Part shown: piece by piece, positions 30,647 through 44,467 of the stretch | Layout of the letters: every line of letters begins with the position of its first letter | Numbering within the stretch: the stretch's first letter is position 1 | NCBI GenBank assembly: GCA_963969365.1 | Contig: OZ017761.1 | Span: forward strand, 1,426,001 to 1,490,000 | Length of the DNA stretch: 64,000 nt | Direction of reading: 5' to 3' | From: Asterochloris sp. CNOR1 | Taxonomy: Eukaryota; Chlorophyta; Trebouxiophyceae; Trebouxiales; Trebouxiaceae | Made by a program: the position numbers and the translations under genes | The notes under the pieces: generated by a model | The model's database searches: none | Seen by the model: the letters and a program-made list of their open reading frames with translations, nothing else | What the model was told of the DNA's origin: nothing

Positions 30647-33600
30647 ATGGCCAGAGGCAAGAGCAAGAGCGGGCCAGCCTTGCCCATTGCCCCCAAGGCA
30701 GCTGCCACCAATGGGACTTCAGCGCTCAAGGCAGAGGACCCCAACGTGCAGAAGCTGAGAGATGAGATGGCCAGTGCAGGAGTGGATGCCTACATCATTC
30801 CCTCTGAAGATCCCCACATGGTGACAAGGCTGTCTGTGCAACGCTGGCTTCCAGAAGCTGGCCAATGAGCCGGCTGGCACAGAGATGGCTGCTTGGTCAT
30901 GTCGTTGCCTCTGGTCCCAAACCATGGTGTGGCAGAGTGCTGCAGCCTGCCTGAGGTTGTTCAGATTGTGGCAAGTCACGGCTGGTTCCCAATCAATACA
31001 GGAAGGGACAGTTTATTTTTAACAGCCTTGGAATCACAAAGCACGCTGAGCAGCAAGTCAAGGGGTCATGATGAGGAGTGCAGGAGTGGGTGCTGGTGAT
31101 AGGCCCCCCATATGGCAAGGCAGGAGGCTGCATGCGGGCAGTCAAACATTTTGGGTACAGCCTGCTCGTTCCTCATAGCAAGAACCAGCCTGAACATCGG
31201 GCTTGAACCACACCTGATGAGCAGCAGGTGGGGTGATAGGTGAGATGCCCAGTGCCAAACAGGCATAACGCTGCAGGTTTGAAGGCATGTTCTGCACCCA
31301 GAGCTGTGGCTCCTGACCGAAACCTGCTGCCCAATGGCAGCCCCAGGCTTGGCCATGGGGCGCTTTAGGGCCAAGCCTTCAGCTGGAGCAGGCTGGTGCT
31401 TGGCAGCATGAGGTGCTCCACCTATCGAGCTGAGCAGGGATGCAGCCACAGCTTTGATGCAGTTGATGGAGTCGGAGGGTGCCCTGCTGAGCATGTACGC
31501 CCCCCAAGTTTCTTGTGAAGGCCTATGCACGGCCGTTGCAGACCTCTTGCCAGCGGTGCTGAACCTGCAGCCTGTCCTGAAGGGTGAGCACCTGCCCAAC
31601 AGCCGCAAATTCCTGCAGCGACATCTTGGGGGCCCGCCAAGGGGCCCCCAGACAGGCAGGATCCACCTTACTTTGGGGGCCATCTGCACCAGAACACTAT
31701 TGTCTTGCTGGTAGTGCGCCTGATGCCTGTCCTGCAGGCCAGTGGGCGGGTTGTGCTGGGCTTGCAGGTGTTGGCAAACCTTGCTCCAACAGGACCAGCT
31801 GAGTGTCATCCTGCAGAGCGAGTATGCCCCCCAGTGCGACGAGCGGCGCCGCTTCATCTCAAAGTTCACTGGCTCAGCGGGCACAGCCGTGGTGACAACG
31901 GTCGCGGCAGCCCTGTGGACCGACGGGCGCTACTTCCTCCAGGTAGGTGGCCCCGTGGGATTTGCGCTCAGGGCAGCATTGGTGCCCTGCTCTGTGCCAT
32001 GGGACAGGCGAGTCACAGCATATGTGGGCCACACACGGGTACGCCAAAAAATGCAAAGAAGGGTCAATGCCAGGATGCATTGTTTTGGCAGCTGATAGAG
32101 CAGCTGATACAGCTGTGCGCCTCTGCAATGACCGCCAGCAAGGGACTACTCTGTGAACTGCTAGGGCCAGTTCCTTGGAGTCACCTTCATGGCCATCTGC
32201 GCACAGGCTATGGGGTCTTCCTTTGCGCGCCGCATCTTCCTGAATGAGCAAGCCAGTCTAGCAAGGCAGTAGTTGCTGGCTTTGCTGAAAATTGCGCCTG
32301 CTTTGGTTCAAACAGCAAGCAGCTGGGCCAGATCCTCTGTACAAAAGGGCAGTGGCCTGATGCACAGCAGCAGAGCGCTGCTTAGCAAACAAGGTTGTGG
32401 CCTGCGCACTAACAGCCTTCCCTGCATGCTGAGAGGACCAACATGCTTGACTGGCTGCAGGCTCATGCGTGGTTGGGCAGGGAAGGGCACGCTGGTGCCC
32501 TCCACCCGTTGCCAACAAATGCATTGTAGCCCTTGCGGCACACATTGCAATGAAATGGCCTTCGTCGCCTGCAGGCTGAGCAGCAGCTGGGCAGGGACTG
32601 GATGCTGATGCGTGCGGGGACAGCTGGATGCCCCGAGATCCCAGAGTGGCTGGCAGACACGCTGCACGAGGGAGCACGCGTCGGGATCGACCCCTTCCTG
32701 CACACGGTGTTTGCCCCATCTGGCCTGCTGCACAGAGTTGAGAACCTTGCGGCCCACATGCAGAGAAGGGCTGCTTGCTACAGGCAGTAGCTTGCGTGCA
32801 GCTTGAGCATCGTTTATGTGCTGCCCTTTGCTGCTGTGCAACTGAATGCTTGCCAGGCCACTCAATGATGCTGCGGAAGGGGAAAGGCCAAGTGCACTTG
32901 GCGGCAAGGCTGTAGAAGACTGGCCTGTGGGATGCTGCTGCAGGCTTCTCCCCAGAGGGCAGACTGCCCCAGTGCTGCACCTTGAACAGGCAGCAGCAGC
33001 GTGACACCAATTTCGCAGAGCCTGCGTGTACAGCTGCACCTGCAAGGTGCCCCCCATGGTGCTTGCAGGTGGATGGAGCCAAGAAGCTGAGGGCAAAGCT
33101 GGAGGGGGCTGGCAAGACACTGGTGCCGCTTTTTGGGGGCAACCTTGTGGACAAGGTGAGGCTTGAGCAGGGCGTCAAAGATAAAGTGCACTCTGAAAGC
33201 CAGCAAATTGCACCACATGATGCTACAGGCGCAGATATCGCACTATGTGTCTGACAAGCTTCCTTAGGGCTTGCAGGCAGTATGCTGCTGTCTGGTGGTG
33301 CAGACTGCAGTGCATGGCAACCCTTTGTCTTGTGCAGGTGGGGCCCCTTGACAGCCCCTGCAGATTCATTGTGCAATGACATTTTTGGGGGCTGCTGCAC
33401 GTTTTGCATGGCAAAGGGTGGTTCTGTGTGAGCCAGGCACCCAGCCCACCATGGGAACGGCGTGCATGACTCAGGTCTGCTGGCGCAGGTGCAGGTCAGA
33501 CCTGGCCGCCAGCGCCGCTGATGCGTTTCTGGGACTCAAGGTCACCAGCGCCTGCTGCAGCACAGAGGCCCACCTGCGCTGACCTACTCCTGTGACGACA

Positions 33601-36600
33601 CAGCTGCTGTATTCATGCTGAAGGGTGCTCCCTGCTGCACAGGTCTGGGGAGACGCCCGCCCACCGGCGCCAGCAGCCCCACTGCGTGTGCACAAGCTGG
33701 AGCACGCGGGGGAGAGCGCAGGGGACAAGCTGGCCCGCATGCGCGCAGAGATGGCAGGCGAGTGGGTGCTCCACATGTTGCGTTACTGCGTGCTGGTGCA
33801 CAGAGAGGTGCTTGGTGCTGCCATGCAGGCCCGGCTGGCCTGGCAGATTTTTAACTGCCCCCACAGGCCAGGACTGTGCAGTGTACAGAGATCTGCTGCA
33901 TGTGCACAGGCACATCGCCATAAGGTATAGACTGCGGACTGTGGGGCAGCAGACCAGCCCACCTGAACAGGATCAGCAATGCTTAATTCATGTTGGCGTG
34001 CTGCAGCAGAGGGCTTGCAGCTTGCTTGGCCAACGCTGCACCCTCAAGGCTGGCTCCCACCCAGGCTGTCGGCAAGGGTACTGCCGTTGCGGCCATAGTC
34101 AGATGGTTTGCTTACACAAGCTGCACGCTGGTCTGCTTGCCTTTCTGCAGGCACCGAGGCTGATGCGCTGCTGGTCACTGCCCAGGGATTGCTGCCCTCC
34201 ACATGCTTAGGAAAGGGAGGGCTCCCTGCCTGCCTGCAGGCAAGAAGGCTGATGTGCTGCTGGTCACTGCCCTGGACGAGGTGGCCTGGCTGCTCAACCT
34301 GCGGGGTGGCGATGTCGCCCACAACCCTGTCTTCTTGGCTTATGTCATGGTCACAGAGAAGGACGCAACCCTGTACGTGGACCAGAAGAAGGTGAAGTAT
34401 GGTTGTCGACAGCTGCTGTGGGAGCATGCACAGTGTTGTCCCTCACTACAGCACTGGTGGTGTCATTGCTGTGCGCTGCCAGGGGTCTGACAGCCTGTAA
34501 GCCTGTAAGCTTACTCTTGCTTTGAGGTCACCACGGCGCAGACACTGGACATCCAGCCATTCTCTGGTCCTGTCTGTTCAACCTGCAAAGTCCAGCTGGC
34601 CTGCACATCCCAGTCTGCTGGCCTCCTGCAGGTGCGCCTGTCCAGTCAGTGGTGTGCTCTGTCCTGCTGGCACAGAGTTCTGGCTCCAAGCAGGCCCGCG
34701 ACCAGTCTGCTCAGGGGCCTGCCTGCTGCGCTGCAGGTCACCTCTGCAGTTGAGGCTCACCTGAAGGAGGCTGGGGTGAAGGTCAAGGCCTACACTGCCA
34801 TGCTGGGCGATGTCAAGCAGGCAGCCTCAGCGGGGCACAAGCTGTGGGTGGACCCCAGCAAGGCGAGCCCTGCCTATGCTGCAAGCCTGCAGTTCTGCGC
34901 ACATGTGCACGGAGAAGCCGTCAGGCTTTCTCTGCTGGGCACAAGTCAAGGGTGCCCCCGCGGGGTGGGCAGTCTGTCGCCCATTGCCAGCAGGCCCATG
35001 CAAGCGTGCCACTAGTGGGCTGAGGCTTGCCTGCTGATCTGAAGTCCCATGCAGGGCTGTTCACTTTGATGGCGTCTCACAGCATATCTATGTCCCAAGC
35101 TTGTGCATCAGCACTCAATCTTGCAATCACCGCTCTGCTGCACAGCCCTGCAAGCTTCAGCATGCTTTGCTGTGCCCTGAACATGCTCCCTTTGATCCTG
35201 TGAGGAACCCGTTGCGCCCAAGTCATGCTGTGTGCCACCATGACTGCATGCAGCCTGCAACGGCACCACCCCACCCCTGTGTTCCTGCAGCTCAGCCTGC
35301 ATGGCCACTGCTGCTGCTGGTGCAGGGCAGCGATCAAATTTTCCCCCAAGGGCATAACTGGTAGGCCCTGCGCCTGCCCTGACACACCTCATGCACCAAC
35401 ATTGCCACCTTCTGCTCCTATAGGTGAGCTTTGCCATCACCACCGCCGCGACTGAGGGTGCAGGCGCCGGTACCAAGGGCAGCGCCTCCCCCCGCAAGCG
35501 CCAAAGGACAGATGCTGGCACCACTGAGGCAGCCACTGCCGCCCTGGCCAAGCAGCTGTTTGTGGAGGCAGGGTCGCCCATCTCTGTGGCCAAGGCTGTC
35601 AAGAACAACGTGGGTTGGTCTGGGGATGCTTTCCCACAGCACTGCCAGCAAGACTGCATACGTCAGGCAAACAACCAGCTGTATGTACACGCAGCGCTGT
35701 GGGCCACCACTGTGCCCAGGAACAGGACATTTGTCAATCGTCTGGGCTGGGGCCCTGGCTGACCCAGCGGGATTGCTCATGAGGCTGCATGGCATCAGCG
35801 GCAGACCCCCGGCCGCTTCAGTGCGGTGATGCATGACCAGCGTGACGCAGTGCATGTTCAGGTTCAAGGCAGTGGGTCTGCCACGCCTGCAGTGTGTGCC
35901 ACCGCTGTGGATGTGCACAGGGCCAGTGCTGATTGCGCCCTGCAGGTGGAGCTCGACGGCATGAGGGAAGCTCACCTGCGGGACGCAGTGGCACTCTCAG
36001 ACCTGCTCAGCTTCCTGGAACGGGAGGTGAGCGGCAGTAACTGAGCACACCACCAACAGGAAACAGCAGCGAGTCAGCTGTGTTTTTGTTTTGCACACAG
36101 CCCAAACTGCTGGCGGGAAGGTCCCTGCCCTGAGTGTGCTCCAGAAACTGCTGAGCCTCCTCGTCAGGAAGAGCAGCACATGTACAGTGTTTGCGCGTCA
36201 GCAGCTGCACAGCTGGCCATAGGCTTTGCCTGCACAATGCCATGGGCCTTTACTGTTACCTCAGAACCAGGAGCAGCCCAGCTTCCCAGAGGAGAGCTGG
36301 GCAGAGGACTCAATGCAGACAAGCACTACCCTGGTATGTCATTCGGGCTCCCACAGCTGTGACTCATGGCAATGCATGTGTAACAAGTTTGCCTGGCCAT
36401 CTTTTGTAGCTTCGCTGTGCAGACATTTGCTGCTGCCTCAGTCCAAGAACTGTCCGCTGCCTGTGCAGGCTGCTCTGCTCTGGGGCTCCATGCACCCATA
36501 TCACTGCAGTCTGGCCATTCACATCAAGGGCCTAGTTTCTGCACGCGCAGGTGGCTGGAGGTCGCGTGTTTGATGAAGTGGAGGTGGATGCTGAGCTGCA

Positions 36601-39600
36601 GAAGCGCCGGGGAGCCCAGGCCGGCTATTTGGACTCCAGCTTCCCCACCATTGCCGGTGAGAAAGCAGCCTTCAGAAGCAGCCAGGCGTCCAATGCTGTG
36701 CCAGCGTGGTGTCCAGAAGGACGACTGCCAGGGCCAGATGGTGTGCCAACTTCTTGAGCGCACTTCTTCAGTGTCCAAATGCTGCATGCAGGCTCTGGCC
36801 CCAATGGTGCTATCATCCACTACCGGGCGGAGCAGTCCAGCTGCCGCAAGGTAGGCGCCGGGAGTCTGCTGCACGTCTTGGACGCAGTGATGTTTGCCAA
36901 GGCTCAGCATGCCCATGCTTTATGCAGCTGAGCACCATCAGGCTGCGTCAGGCGTCCCTGGCATGACCTTGCTCAGCCTGGAGTGCGTGCAGGGCAAGAA
37001 ACATTTGGCTGCCTCACACTTGCAAACAAGGCTCCTGCCCCATCCCTGCATGCACATGGAGCTGGGCAAAAAACCCCAGGATGCCTCGACGTCGTAAGCT
37101 AGGCTCCTGCTGCGCTGCTGTTCAGCTCCAATCATTGCGACTGACACTAGGATGCCGCAGAGCCACTGGTGAGGCTGTGGCCTGATTTTCCCCTGACTGG
37201 TGCAGGTGGACGGCAACACTTTGCTGCTGCTGGACTCGGGGGGACAATTCGACTGCGGGACGACCGACATCACGCGGACCATGCACTTTGGGACGCCCAG
37301 CGACCACCAGCGCATGTGCTTCACGCGTGTGCTGCAGGCAGGTTCTCATGTCGTTTATACAACCAATCACTCTGAATATGCTTCAAGATGAACGCTGCGG
37401 GGGGATCTGGGTCCTTTGCTGTGTGGGGGTGTGGGCGTGAAGAGTGTTGCTGAAGGCCATGGAAGGCGTGGAGCACCCAGCAGTGCATGTGGTTCATGCG
37501 CATGCAGGTGACGCTGTCCACTGGGACCCTTGCAGTGTTGCCTCCAGCACCACTGCCTGCCGTAGGGGCCTCTGCATGCCTGCGGGGGAAGCAATGTGGT
37601 CTTGCAGTGTTGTGCTGTATGGCGCACTGCATGAATCTCTTTGAGAGCCAGGCCTGGCTGCAGCAGCAGCCAGCAGTGCATGTCCTGCGGCCAGGTCCAT
37701 GATCGTGCATGCGATATATGGGTCAGTGGTGCTATATGGCCTACCGCAGGTGTAGGTGTGGCCTCATCTGCAGGTGTGTGCTGGATTCGGGGAAACTGTT
37801 GGTGACCAGCAGTATTGCAGTTTACTGCACAAAGAGTGCATTACTACAGTTGAGGGGGAGGGGGGGGCTCTGTGTGGTGTACTAGGTGGTGGCATTTGTA
37901 GGGGTGCTCATGAAGCCAGTGTGGCCGTCAGCATGCAGCACTGCAGCAGCGTGTGTGTGTGCTTGCCCATGACAGCCATTGTGCCTGCCATGCACCAAGG
38001 CTGTGGCAGTCACCTGCCTAGGGGAGCAGTGGACACCTCGTGGCACAGGCTGAGCTTGTTGCTCAACCTGTGCAATGCCCCCTGAGACTGCATCTAGCGC
38101 GGAAAGCTGCGCCTGCCATGCATGTCTCTCGGTTCTGACTGTCCACAATCTACTCGCTCAGTTGTCACCTCCGCTGGGAATCTGAGGACACTGTGCACGT
38201 CCATTGCCAGCCAGCTACACTTTGCACCGCCTGCTGCCTGCATGGCTACACTGTGCTGGAGCAGGCGAGTTTCCCAAAGGGAAACTCCTCGTCCTGTGCT
38301 GGCACCTGGACAGAAGACCAGCATGCTGAGCCACCTGCTTGTCACCTCCTGCAGGGGCACATAGGGCTGGACCAGGCAGTCTTCCCTGAAGGCACTCCTG
38401 GCCTGGCACTTGACACCCTGGCACGGGTGCCCCTGTGGAACATGGGGCTCAACTACCGCCACGGGACGGGGCACGGGGTGGGGGCCGCCCTCAATGTGCA
38501 TGAGGGACCCCAGAGCATCAGCACCAGGTGGGCTGTTGACCGCCTTGACTTTCGATTTTCAGACAAGGGTGTGGGGGCCTGCTGAATTTGCCTTGGCGCA
38601 CAATGTGACCTCAGAGCATCAGCCCCAGATGGGACTGTGAGGCGGTGAGCTTGGAAGGCGCATCAGGTTCACCCACTTCAGCGCCTTGAAGCTGGGCTGT
38701 CACGAGTGGTACTTCACGCGCAGCAGCAACATGCATTTGCGGTGGTTGACACCTGCGCCTTGAGCAATGGGATGCAGTGATGTCCGATACCATCGCTGTG
38801 ACTGCCCCTGGCACACACACACTGCGGCAGAAACCAAGCCTTACAGGCCTCAGGAGCTGTCCCCGGCCCTGTGCAGGACCTACATCACCCAGCCCCTGCT
38901 GGCCGGCATGATAGTCAGCAACGAGCCCGGCTACTACGAGGATGGCGCCTTCGGCATCCGCATCGAGAACCTGCTGCACATCCAGGAGGCTGACACACAG
39001 TTCCACTTTGGTGGGCAGTCGTACTTCTCCTTTGAGAGGCTCACGCTGGTGCCCCTGCAACGCAAGATGCTCAAGATGGAGGTGAGTGCAAGGGCCGAAG
39101 CTCTCAACCTAAGCCATGGTGGCTGGCTGAGGAGTATGTCGCTGCCGCACAAGATGCTGGTGTATATCATCACAAAGTGCCTGATGCTTGTGCTGGAGGT
39201 GAAAGCCTTGCATAACACCCCTAGTTCAAAGCGTGTGTCAGCTGGCATACACTTCGTGTGTCAGCAGGTATCCTCACAGCAGTGGTACTGCCTCTGGACA
39301 GATCATAGGTGTGGATCAGGCGTGACTTGACTCTCAGTAGATGCTTGCTGCACATACAGAATGCACCCCGCCCTGCCTGCAGGCCCTTATCAAACACAAT
39401 GAGCATGGTGGGCGGCTGCATGCCTGCATTGGAAGCAAGTTTTGCAGACCTGCGCCCCTGTCTGCAGGTGTTATCTCCACGCGAGCTGGACTGGGTGGAC
39501 AGCTACCACAAGGAGGTGTGGGAGAAAGTGTCGCCCAGGCTTCAGGATGCAAAGCATGCCAAGACACTTGAGTGGTTGAAGACAAACACGCAGCCACTGC

Positions 39601-39650
39601 AGCGGCCAGCTGTGGCGGCAGGCAGCAGCAAAGAGGCTGTGGCCGTTTGA
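30647..39650 (+). CDS. Xaa-Pro aminopeptidase P (M24B, cytosolic APP1-like)
   Basis: Fifteen exons join in phase to 678 residues, near the usual 620-680: 30647-30820, 31817-31942, 32575-32706, 33069-33155, 33643-33757, 34240-34391, 34737-34862, 35424-35609, 35946-36026, 36551-36656, 36792-36850, 37206-37337, 38355-38527, 38877-39081, 39468-39650. It removes N-terminal residues before proline. N-terminal creatinase-like domains carry [12 protein letters not shown] and [11 protein letters not shown]. The C-terminal pita-bread fold has all five metal ligands in context: [19 protein letters not shown] (two Asp), [20 protein letters not shown] (His), [12 protein letters not shown] (Glu), FGIRIENLL (Glu). 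No transit peptide is obvious; the first 25 residues are Lys/Ala-rich. Three introns start with GC (after 33757, 34862 and 37337), each required by phase. Decayed exon copies sit near 31495, 34146-34195 and 38578-38620. Confidence 0.93.
34146..34200 (+). repeat. Copy of the start of aminopeptidase exon 34240-34391
   Basis: CTGCAGGCACCGAGGCTGATG followed by a near-identical CTGCTGGTCACTGCCC matches the real junction at 34234-34275 (CTGCAGGCAAGAAGGCTGATG). The copy keeps acceptor and frame for about 15 codons, so it could still be used as an alternative exon start. Confidence 0.8.
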
Positions 39651-39790
39651 TAGCTTCTGCAATGCCTGACGCACAATAGCCAATATTTATCTCTTCAGGA
39701 AATCACAATTGCTTCAACTCAAGGCAGTGTGCGCTCAGGTCACTTTCAATTCAATGCTGCGCTGGTCTTTTGATGCCCCTCAACTTGCTG

Positions 39791-42700
39791 CTAAGGGTCG
39801 ATCCAAGTCACTTTCCCGTTCAAGTCGCAGATATTCAGTTGTTCAAGGGGCCCCTTTAGGTAGCTGCTGATGGAAATGGCCTTCGCCTTGACCCACAGAT
39901 GCGTCAGCACAGGCGGCAGAGTACGAATGAGCATGGTGGTGCATGTCAGGTGCAGCTTGCTCAGGGCACTGGCACGCGCCAGCAAGCTGTCCGGCTTGAT
40001 GGCCCAGTGCACCTCGTGGGGCGTCCTAGAGGTGTCATTGGTCAGTGTGACAGTGAGGTGCTCCACCTCAGCAGTCAGCTGCAGCCCCTCCAGGCAGTCT
40101 GTGCAGTCAAACACGCTGTGCATGTCCAGGCGCACTCTGCGCACCCTCCGGGGCTGCAAACGCACCTGCATCTGCGCGTTTGCGTGGCGGGAGAACACCA
40201 CTGCGGCCTGGCCACCAAGCTGCAGGGAGAGGTCCTGCAGCCTCCTCAGGGCCAGCAGGTTGTGAGCGCCCTCCAGGAAGGCGTCGTTGACCTGCACGGC
40301 AGATCAGGTGGCACACTCAGCAGCCTGCAGGGAGCAGCAGTGCAGGCTTCTGAGGTGGCCGGCACCCCTCAGAGCAGTGTCAGTGGCACAGTTTTGTCGG
40401 CAGTGGTGGAAGGACGGCTGTTCAGGCAGCCAGGTGCTAGCCCACACTCTCCCTGCCCCAAGATGGACCCCTCGGCAAGACACACCAGCCTGGAAATGTG
40501 CTGCTCCCCTGTTGCTGCACAGCAGCTTGGTCAAGGTTCAGGCATCAGCGCAATGCAAGGGTAAGGCACAAGCCTGCTGCTGCTCCATGACGACAGGAGC
40601 TGGTGGGCAGGGGACCCAATGGGCCAGCTCAGTGCTCAACCAGCAAGGGAAACCCAGTCAGGAGAAGCAGCTGCTGCCCTGCAGCAGCAGAGCCTCCAAG
40701 TGCTTGAGGACTGGGGTTGGCAAGGTACGGGGGCAATGCATCAAGGGCATGCTAGCCCTGGGCCTCAATCACACTGCGTTGCCAGAGGTGCCAGCAGCAG
40801 ACATAGACAACAGTGCCGCCAGGTCTATGCCGACATACGGAGTAGCTGACCTTGAGGTGCAGCGTCTCCAAGTGCTCCAGCATGGCAAGGAATGAGATGT
40901 CCACCTTGTCATGCACCCAGATGGTTGCCCTCAGGTGCTGCAGCGCTGTCATGCTGAACAGCCTGTCCAGGCTGTTGTGCAGGCTGGCCCTGCAAGATCA
41001 AGTGATAAGGTGAAAGCCCAGGTGAAGGGCAGGCTGGGGGCCACGAGGGGTGAGCCAGAGGTGTGACTGTCAAGGACTGTTGTCCAGTTCATGAGGTGAT
41101 GGAGCCTGACCTAGACAGACAATTTGGGAACCAGGTGGGGAAGGTGATGTGGAGAAGCCATGGTGTGGCCATGGGATGAACCACGTGCAAGATCGGCATG
41201 TCTGGGAGTGCCAGGCGCTAGGCAGGGAGGCAGACGGCGACCATCCAGGACGACAGTGATGCCTCCCTGGCAGCACGGGGTGAGACAGAGGGCCCATGCA
41301 GCAGCTGAGGCTGTGGGGAGCATTGTCAGGGAGCAGCAGACCAGTGCAGAAGCCCCGCAGCACTTCTACGGTGACCCACCTGCAGTCCATGGCCTGTAGG
41401 CTGTGCCTGCCTCTAAGCTCATAGTAGAATGTGACGTCCCACTCCACAAGGGAAGTGTCTGCTGTTGCACCCCCTGTCGAGTGACCCCACTGCAGTCCCC
41501 AGCTCGCAGCCCGTTCATGCAGACATCTGTGAGACATGCCGTGTTGCTGTGTAGCAGTTTGAAGCCGCATCAGTGCTCACTGCAGCAGCGACCCACCTGC
41601 ACCGCGGTCACACGACTGGCAGTGGTTCAGATCAAACCACCCGAAGAGCTGTCTCCCTTGGGGAGTCAGTCACTACAGCAGCACCATACAGTGTCCCACC
41701 TGCAGTCCACAGTTTGCAGCCCGCGAACATCGCATTCGGATAGCCTGACGTCGTCGCACACACCCGCGCCCCTGGCCGGCAGCATCCACAGGCGGCCCAG
41801 GGAGGGAGGCATCCTGTGCACCAGGAGGCCCTCTGGGGTGACCCAGTGTGGAATGCTCAGGAAGGCGTCGTTGGGGCCCACGACAGCCAGGCTGACGAGG
41901 GCGGGCAGGTGGCCCAGCCTGTAGGGAAGTGTGCTGGGAGGGCAGCACTGCTGCCCCAGGGTCAAGTTGGCCTCCTGCAGCTGGGGTGGGGCATCCCGCA
42001 GCAGGTAGTACCCCAGGCAGGGGCAGGCCTGCAGTCGCTGCAGCCCTCTGAGGTTTGCCAGTCCCTTGCAGAAAGCACCCCATTTGGGATAGTGCCGGCC
42101 GCTGGGGGTATGGGCGGCCACCTCCTGCAGCCAGGAGCGCCGTGCGGTGAGGTGACAGGCTGAGCGCCAAGCGCAGCTGGCAGTGGCCCAGGCTGGGGCA
42201 GGCATGCAGACGCTGCAGCCCTTTGGGGCAGCAACTTCTGTGCAGCAAGGGCGGCTGGGGTAGTGGTTGGCCACCTCCTGCCGCCAGGGGTGCTCTGCTG
42301 TGACCTGAAGGGTTGGGAGCCAGATGCAGCAGGCAGTGGCCTGGGCAGTATGGGCCTGCAGCCCTGTGGGGGCAGCCAATTCTTCAGCGGCCAGGGTGTC
42401 TGCATTTTGACTGATGACATGCTGCGGGGGTTGCTGCGGTGACAATTCACGTTGCTGTGCAGCTGTCCAGCAACATTGACGGACCTAAAGGGGCTGCATG
42501 CTACGTCATGCAACATGCTGCTATGTGGGTGTGCAGGCGGGACTGCAGGACTGGTCTGCCCGCACACAGCCAATACAAGAATGGCTGCTTGCAGCATCAT
42601 TGCAGGGGGGGGCAGCTGCAGGCCAATGGTGCACCCTCAGGTGAGGAGTGCTGCTGGGAATCCCGGGCCCATCGTGGGAACCTTGCACAAGCAGCATGCA

Positions 42701-44445
42701 CAGCTCAGGTCTGGGGCAGGATGCTACCAACCCCGCTGCAGACAGCACAGATAGCATGCAGCAGGGTTCAAGTTCAGCAGGTTCTGCAGATTCAAGGCTG
42801 CAGACACAACAGCAAGTTCCACCGTGGCCTGTGCGACCATAGGCACGCACCAGGCCACACTCCTCCAGAGCCTGAAGGCCTGCCAACGCAGCTGGTCGAC
42901 GCCCGCAACACGGCGCCGCACCAGTCTGGCATGGCGCTGCGTCGTGGGTGTCAGCCAGCTGCCCAGCGGAGAGCCGCTCCATGTCAGCAGCGCTGGCTGC
43001 CTGCACAGAAGTGGGACGCATCAAATCAGACTCGGGAGCCACCGTGCCGCCAAGTGCACAGAAGGCAGATAGGCTCCATATCAGCAAAGCTGGCCGCGGC
43101 CTGAACATGTTATCGTCAGAATTAATTAACATGGCAAGACCACGGAGCGAGGTAGGCATGCAATTGCAAGCATGGCTTGCTGCCACGAGCACCGCAGATG
43201 CGTTGTGCAACTTGGGCTGGGGCAAAAGCACATGTGGGCCCAGAAAGACAGAAGACTTGTCTGAAGCAGACTTGCGAGCCTCAGCTGGCAACTAGACAAT
43301 GGGATCAGCTGCCACAGTAGTACAGGTGGTGCACAGTGTTGTCTCACCATTGCTGGCCTGGAAGCAGGGCTGTATCTCCTGCAGCTGGACAGCTGCAGCA
43401 CCCTCAGGACACAGACCTGAGGCACAGGATGGTGCAACTGCAGCACCCTCCAGGACACAAGCCCTGGGGATGGTGCACACGGGGTCTGCCTACAGCTTGC
43501 CTGAAAGCGAGCTTGCGCCGCCTGGAACCTGGCGGCTGCAGGACCCTCCAGCTGGCGGTCCTCGCCCTCCCTCCAGAAGCGGGGCCCTGACTTCAAGGGG
43601 GGCCAGATGGTCAGGCAGCGAACGGCCCCCCCACGGGCAGCTGCCCAGGGAAAGAAGGAGGGGTGCAGGGCCGCAGCCACTGAGACTTGCATGGCCTCCC
43701 ACGGCCCAAGGTTGGCAATGGTCTCCCTGCAGGCAGGGCAGAGGCTTGCCTGAACACCAGGGGCAGGACAGGGGGCATTGAGACCTGTATGGCCTCCCAG
43801 CGGCAGGACGAAGGCTGAGCAGACCATGTGAGGCCTGCAGCGCTCCCAGGGCATGTGGGTGGCCATGGTCTTGCTGCAGGCAGGGCATGGGCTGAGCTGG
43901 ACAGACAGGTAAGAGTGGCAGGCAGCGAGGGCTGTATTGCCTCCCAGGGGCCAAGAACAGCAATGCCCTTCCTTCAGGGCAGAGACCAAGCCGATAAAAC
44001 AGGCCAGCTTGGTGCAGGGGAGAACCAAAGGGGACCTGCATGGCCCATGGTCTCCCTCCAGCGAGGGCAGAGGCTATGCTGACGACAGGTCAGCCTGATA
44101 GAGTTGCCATGTTGAGATGGTACGAGGCCCGCCGCGCCCCCTAAATGTCCCTATCGGGCGGCTGCTGATTGCTTGATCATGCTTGCGTCACGACCCTGCT
44201 CACCTCCACCCTCTGCACAGCAGCTGTGCCTGCGCTGCGTGCCTGCTGTCCAGCATGCCAAGGATCTGCTGAAACACATCAGGCGGGAGATCTGGTGCCT
44301 GCCAGGCACTGCCAACGGACTCTGCTTGCTCAGACAGGCCGCCGCTCTGCAGCCTGTTGGCGCCTGCAGCCTGCATCTCGGGCTGCTCCAACCTGCATTG
44401 GAACAAAGGGCAGTGAGGCTGGGTTGCCACACAGTGTTGAGGCAC
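39791..44445 (-). CDS. F-box protein with leucine-rich C-terminal region
   Basis: Minus strand. Exon 44445-44204 ends with an F-box (LPPDVFQQILGMLDSRHAAQ...CRGWR), which would bind Skp1 in an SCF ubiquitin ligase. Exon 43726-43501 follows in phase (ARGGAVRCLTIWPP). After a poorly resolved stretch at 43490-42100, an exon ending at 41700 carries leucine-rich text (GHLPALVSLAVVGPNDAFL), then 40989-40851 (TALQHLRATIWVHDK; LEHLETLHLK) and 40291-39791 to the stop, all in phase. The region 42000-42400 holds two or three tandem, diverged repeats of a leucine-rich exon part, and 41370 and 41592 hold decayed copies of the exon end at 41700. The intron after 43501 probably starts with GC (CAG|GCAAGC). 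The gene converges with the aminopeptidase, with 140 bases between stops. The start ATG is the first of the open frame and could be wrong. Confidence 0.7.
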
Positions 44446-44467
44446 TAACAGTCGGCTTCTCTCTCAG

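Noticed and set aside
32258-33409. 383-codon minus-strand ORF
   Set aside because: It lies across introns and exons of the aminopeptidase gene, which is certain; composition is Ser/Cys/Gln-rich as expected for an antisense shadow.
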